From: Nocardia coubleae NBRC 108252
GTDB taxonomy: Bacteria; Actinomycetota; Actinomycetes; Mycobacteriales; Mycobacteriaceae
DNA length: 64,000 nucleotides
Direction of reading: 5' to 3'
NCBI RefSeq assembly: GCF_001612805.1
Contig: NZ_BDBD01000001.1
Coordinates: forward strand, 62,001 to 126,000
Below the pieces are notes generated by a model, which was not told the origin of the DNA, did no database searches, and worked only from the letters and a program-made list of their open reading frames with translations. This document shows positions 61,328 to 64,000 of this stretch, piece by piece. The position numbers were made by a program, and so were the translations under genes. Numbering within the stretch: position 1 is the first letter of the stretch; every line of letters begins with the position of its first letter.

Positions 61328-61936
61328 GTGACCATCACCGTCGGCTTCGACCTGGACATGACGCTCATCGACTCGCGGCCGGGTGTGGCCGTGGCGATCG
61401 ACACGCTCGCGCAGGAGTTCGACCTGCCGATGATCGGCGCGCGTTTCGCCGAGCACCTCGGCCCGCCGCTGGCCACCCTGCTCGGCGACGCGGGCGCACC
61501 CGACGACCTAGTCCCGCATCTGGTCACCCGGTACCGCGAGCTGTATCCGGATGTCATCGCGAGCATCCCGGCCCTGCCCGGCGCGGGCGACGCGCTCGAA
61601 GTCGTTCGGGCGGGCGGCGGGCGAGCCCTAGTCGTCACCGGCAAATACGAACCGCACGCCCGTCTACATGTGGAACATCTGGGGTGGGACGTGGACCGGG
61701 TGGCGGGAGATCTGTGGTCCACCGGGAAGGCGGCGGTGCTCCGTGCGGAATCGGCGTCGATCTTCGTCGGCGATCACGCCGGTGACATGCGCGGAGCGAA
61801 GGCGGCCGGTGCGTTCGCGGTCGGTGTGACCACCGGCCCCTACGATGCCGACGGACTGCGCGCGGCCGGCGCCGATGTCGTGCTCGACGGCCTCACCGGA
61901 TTCGCCGACTGGCTGGCCGGTCACACCGCCACCTGA
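61328..61936 (+). CDS. HAD-superfamily hydrolase
   Basis: A 202-residue haloacid dehalogenase-type phosphatase. Motif I is D8-L-D10-M-T; motif II VVTGKYEP; the lysine region STGKAAVL; motif IV VGDHAGDMRGAKAAGAFAVGVTTG. It is like phosphoglycolate phosphatase in size. GTG at 61328 starts it; no strong ribosome site is seen. Substrate unknown. Confidence 0.83.
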   Translation: MTITVGFDLDMTLIDSRPGVAVAIDTLAQEFDLPMIGARFAEHLGPPLATLLGDAGAPDDLVPHLVTRYRELYPDVIASIPALPGAGDALEVVRAGGGRALVVTGKYEPHARLHVEHLGWDVDRVAGDLWSTGKAAVLRAESASIFVGDHAGDMRGAKAAGAFAVGVTTGPYDADGLRAAGADVVLDGLTGFADWLAGHTAT

Positions 61937-62001
61937 TCCGCGAAAACGCCTGTGCGGTGATCCTTTCGGAACCCTGTGGGCCGCGCGGGCGTTGACCGGT
62001 C

Positions 62002-62583
62002 ATGTCGACGGACCCCTACTGGAACCACAACACGCACTACCACCCCTGGCTGCTCGAACAGGTGCCCGCGCACGCCCGCACCGCCCTCGATATCGGGTGC
62101 GGCGACGGCCTGCTCGCCCGCAAACTCGCCACCCGCTGTGATGCGGTGCTCGGCATCGACATCGACCCCGAGGTCATCGCGAACGCACCGTCGACACCCC
62201 ACGTGCACCTGGACAAGGCCGACTTCCGCGACCTCGACGACACCTTCGACATGGTGACCGCCGTCGCCACCCTGCACCACGTCCCCGTCCGCGAAGGCAT
62301 GGCGGCGCTACGCGACCTCGTCGCCCCCGGCGGCACACTCGCGGTGGTCGGGCTCTGGAAGATGCACCCGCTCACCGACATCGGCTACCTCCCGCTGATA
62401 CCGGTCGTCTGGGCCACCGACCGTCGCCACCGCCGCGAAGCAGGCGGACCGAACGCGACGATCCGGGATCCCGAGGAGACGCTCAGCGAAATCCGGCGGG
62501 CCGCCGAGGAATTCCTGCCCGGTGCGCAGATCCGCCGCCGCCTGCTGTGGCGATACACGCTGCTGTGGCAACGACCCCGCTGA
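62002..62583 (+). CDS. Class I SAM-dependent methyltransferase
   Basis: A 193-residue methyltransferase. Motif I is ALDIGCGDGLLARKLA, followed by VLGIDIDPEVI and FDMVTAVATLHHVP (motif around strand 4) and LVAPGGTLAVVGL. The acceptor is unknown. It lies 65 bases after the HAD gene on the same strand. Confidence 0.83.
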   Translation: MSTDPYWNHNTHYHPWLLEQVPAHARTALDIGCGDGLLARKLATRCDAVLGIDIDPEVIANAPSTPHVHLDKADFRDLDDTFDMVTAVATLHHVPVREGMAALRDLVAPGGTLAVVGLWKMHPLTDIGYLPLIPVVWATDRRHRREAGGPNATIRDPEETLSEIRRAAEEFLPGAQIRRRLLWRYTLLWQRPR

Positions 62584-62766
62584 CCCCGCCGATCCCCTCA
62601 CCGCACACGGTCCGGTAGCCCGCTGTGATCTGAATCGCAGTTGCTCAACTCCCCACGGTCGGCGGCGCGAACCCGGTGATACAGTCCGGCCAGTTTTTCG
62701 ACGGGGAGGGATTCTCATCAGCACAACGCCGACAGTTCTGTGGCGCACCGGTTTCGGGGTGCCACG

Positions 62767-63207
62767 GTGACCCGGACAAGATGGATCGTGGTCGGCATCC
62801 TGGCCTCCGTGGTCGCGGTGATCGTCGCGGTGGTCACGGTCGTCGCGGTGACCGGGCCGCAGGACCCGCGCGAGTTCGTCGCCGAGAAGTACCAGCGTGC
62901 CCGCCAGCTCGACCAGGCCAACGACGGCCTCGCCTTCACCACGGCCGCCGCGCCCGCCGCGGTCGCGGCCGCCATCGCCAAGGCCACCGAGCCGCGCGAC
63001 CGCCGCAATACCGGCGACAACCACTATCTGCGGTTCGACAAGGACCTCGTCGCGGTGTCGCCGCACGCGGGCGGCTCGCTCGTGCTGGTCGACAGCTGGG
63101 CCAACGGCACGCGCCGTCATCACTCGCACACCAGCACCTACGGCTGGACCAGCGGTTCCGCGGCGGGTGACTACCGCGGTGGCGGCAGCGACAGCGGCGG
63201 CAAGTAG
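62767..63207 (+). CDS. DUF4247 membrane-anchored protein
   Basis: A 146-residue protein with one N-terminal helix (WIVVGILASVVAVIVAVVTVVAVTG), an extracytoplasmic region with FVAEKYQRARQLDQ and HYLRFDKDLVAVSP, and a glycine/serine-rich tail ending GGGSDSGGK, the pattern of DUF4247. GTG at 62767 (VTRTRWIVVG) is preferred to an ATG nine codons upstream. It precedes a DUF350 gene and an aminopropyltransferase gene, a recurring actinobacterial set of unknown purpose. Confidence 0.72.
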   Translation: MTRTRWIVVGILASVVAVIVAVVTVVAVTGPQDPREFVAEKYQRARQLDQANDGLAFTTAAAPAAVAAAIAKATEPRDRRNTGDNHYLRFDKDLVAVSPHAGGSLVLVDSWANGTRRHHSHTSTYGWTSGSAAGDYRGGGSDSGGK

Positions 63208-63249
63208 TTCATTCGGGGCATCTCGCCTCACAAGCACAGGAGGACACTC

Positions 63250-63675
63250 ATGCTCGCCGAACTGGGGGCGGACGCGGGCGCCGCGCTCGCCTATTCCGCG
63301 GTGGGAATCGTGTTGATGGCCGTCGGATTCGGGCTCGTCGACCTGCTCACACCCGGTGATCTGCGCGCTCAGATCTGGATCGAACGCAACCGCAATGCCG
63401 CGACCCTGCTCGCCTCGAACCTGTTCGGCACCGGCATCATCGTCGCCACCGCCATCTGGACCTCCGACGGGGAGATCGTGAAGGCGCTGCTGGCGAGCGC
63501 GGTGTACGGCGTGATCGGGCTGGCCGCGATGGCGTTGGCGTTCGTGCTGCTCGACGCGCTCACCCCCGGTGATTTCCGGACCGTTGTCGCCGATCCCGAA
63601 CCGCACCCGGCGGTCTGGGTGACGGCATCGGCCCATGTCGCCGTCGCGCTGGTGGTGGCCGCGGGCCTCACCTGA
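63250..63675 (+). CDS. DUF350 membrane protein
   Basis: A 141-residue protein with four membrane helices in two similar halves: [27 protein letters not shown] and [28 protein letters not shown]. The repeated D-L/A-LTPGD is the DUF350 signature. ATG follows CACAGGAGGACACTC. The stop overlaps the next ATG (TGATG). Function unknown. Confidence 0.85.
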   Translation: MLAELGADAGAALAYSAVGIVLMAVGFGLVDLLTPGDLRAQIWIERNRNAATLLASNLFGTGIIVATAIWTSDGEIVKALLASAVYGVIGLAAMALAFVLLDALTPGDFRTVVADPEPHPAVWVTASAHVAVALVVAAGLT

Positions 63676-64000
63676 TGCCCACCCACCGCCTGGCGCGGGC
63701 GGCGCTGCTGGCGACGGTATTCGTCTGCGCCGCCTGCGGTCTGGTGTACGAGCTGTCGCTGGTGACCCTCGGCAGCTATCTGATCGGTGACACCGCCGCG
63801 CAGGCCTCGATCACCCTGAGCGTGATGGTGTGCGCGATGGGAGTCGGTGCGCTCCTCGCCAAACCGTTGCGCCCGCATGCCGCCGCCGCGTTCGTCGCGG
63901 TGGAGCTGGCGCTCGCGGTGATCGGGGGGTTGTCGGTGGCGGCGCTCTACGCCAGCTACGCCTGGCTCAACGTGTACACCGCCGCGCTCGTCGTGGCGGC
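63675..64000 (+). CDS. Membrane-type polyamine aminopropyltransferase, N-terminal part (cut by window)
   Basis: The first 108 codons of a gene that runs off the right edge. The start [22 protein letters not shown] and the segment [44 protein letters not shown] match the membrane domain found before the catalytic domain in long spermidine-synthase-like proteins of actinobacteria. The catalytic domain is outside the window, so the activity is inferred. ATG overlaps the DUF350 stop by one base. Confidence 0.78.
   Translation, partial: MPTHRLARAALLATVFVCAACGLVYELSLVTLGSYLIGDTAAQASITLSVMVCAMGVGALLAKPLRPHAAAAFVAVELALAVIGGLSVAALYASYAWLNVYTAALVVA

Noticed and set aside
61062..61331. 89-codon plus-strand frame between rox and the HAD gene
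   Set aside because: No Shine-Dalgarno, no family resemblance, and it ends across the HAD start.

Overview
The window is high-GC actinobacterial DNA, most likely from Nocardia or a close relative in the Mycobacteriales. The reasons are a complete yrbE/mce lipid-import operon, a mycobacterial-type CYP51 locus, a glnX-glnH-pknG signalling operon, an ectABCD cluster and a rifampicin monooxygenase gene. All family assignments and comparisons with M. tuberculosis or N. farcinica proteins are from memory and were not run as searches.

Layout. 0.4-5.6 kb: Nudix hydrolase, CmoM-like methyltransferase, an NmrA-type oxidoreductase facing a MarR regulator and an MFS transporter, an S-adenosyl methyltransferase and a small DUF1059 gene. 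5.7-31.1 kb: a large lipid/steroid island. It holds an aldehyde dehydrogenase-SDR-HIBADH-CMD operon, a TetR regulator, cyp51, an SDR, an acyl-CoA synthetase with a CYP125-like P450, the operon yrbEA-yrbEB-mceA-F-mas, and a ferredoxin-SnoaL-unknown-cyp123 operon. A lipase-cholesterol oxidase-TetR operon follows. 31.2-41.6 kb: DUF1304 protein, F420-type reductase, IclR regulator with an SDR/DapB-like pair, DUF3140 and DUF2795 proteins, GT87 mannosyltransferase, a MarR/membrane-protein pair, an NDH-like flavoprotein, an allene-oxide-cyclase-like lipoprotein and a Sel1-repeat protein. 41.6-45.6 kb: an orphan OmpR-type response regulator followed by ectABCD. 45.7-47.6 kb: a PLP enzyme and an SDR. 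47.6-56.3 kb: a seven-gene, translationally coupled signalling operon (glnX, glnH, coiled-coil protein, pknG, PP2C, VWA, FHA). 56.5-64 kb: EthA-like monooxygenase, luciferase-like monooxygenase, rox with a rifamycin-associated element, HAD hydrolase, methyltransferase, and the start of a DUF4247-DUF350-aminopropyltransferase operon.

How it fits together. An 18-bp palindromic motif (consensus GTCCAGACAGGTGTCCAG) occurs at six promoters between 5.7 and 27.4 kb and nowhere else that I noticed. It links the aldehyde dehydrogenase operon, cyp51, the SDR, the acyl-CoA synthetase/CYP125-like operon, the mce importer and the ferredoxin/cyp123 operon into one likely regulon, probably under the TetR protein at 9276-9863. 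CYP51, a sterol 14-alpha-demethylase family member of unclear role in mycobacteria, would then be co-regulated with a lipid importer, a side-chain-type P450 and a CoA ligase. I read this as a system that imports and oxidises an external sterol-like lipid. The neighbouring lipase/cholesterol oxidase operon has a different operator (AGTAACACTGTTACT).

I saw no transposase, phage gene, CRISPR array, tRNA or rRNA gene. The last gene is cut by the right edge.
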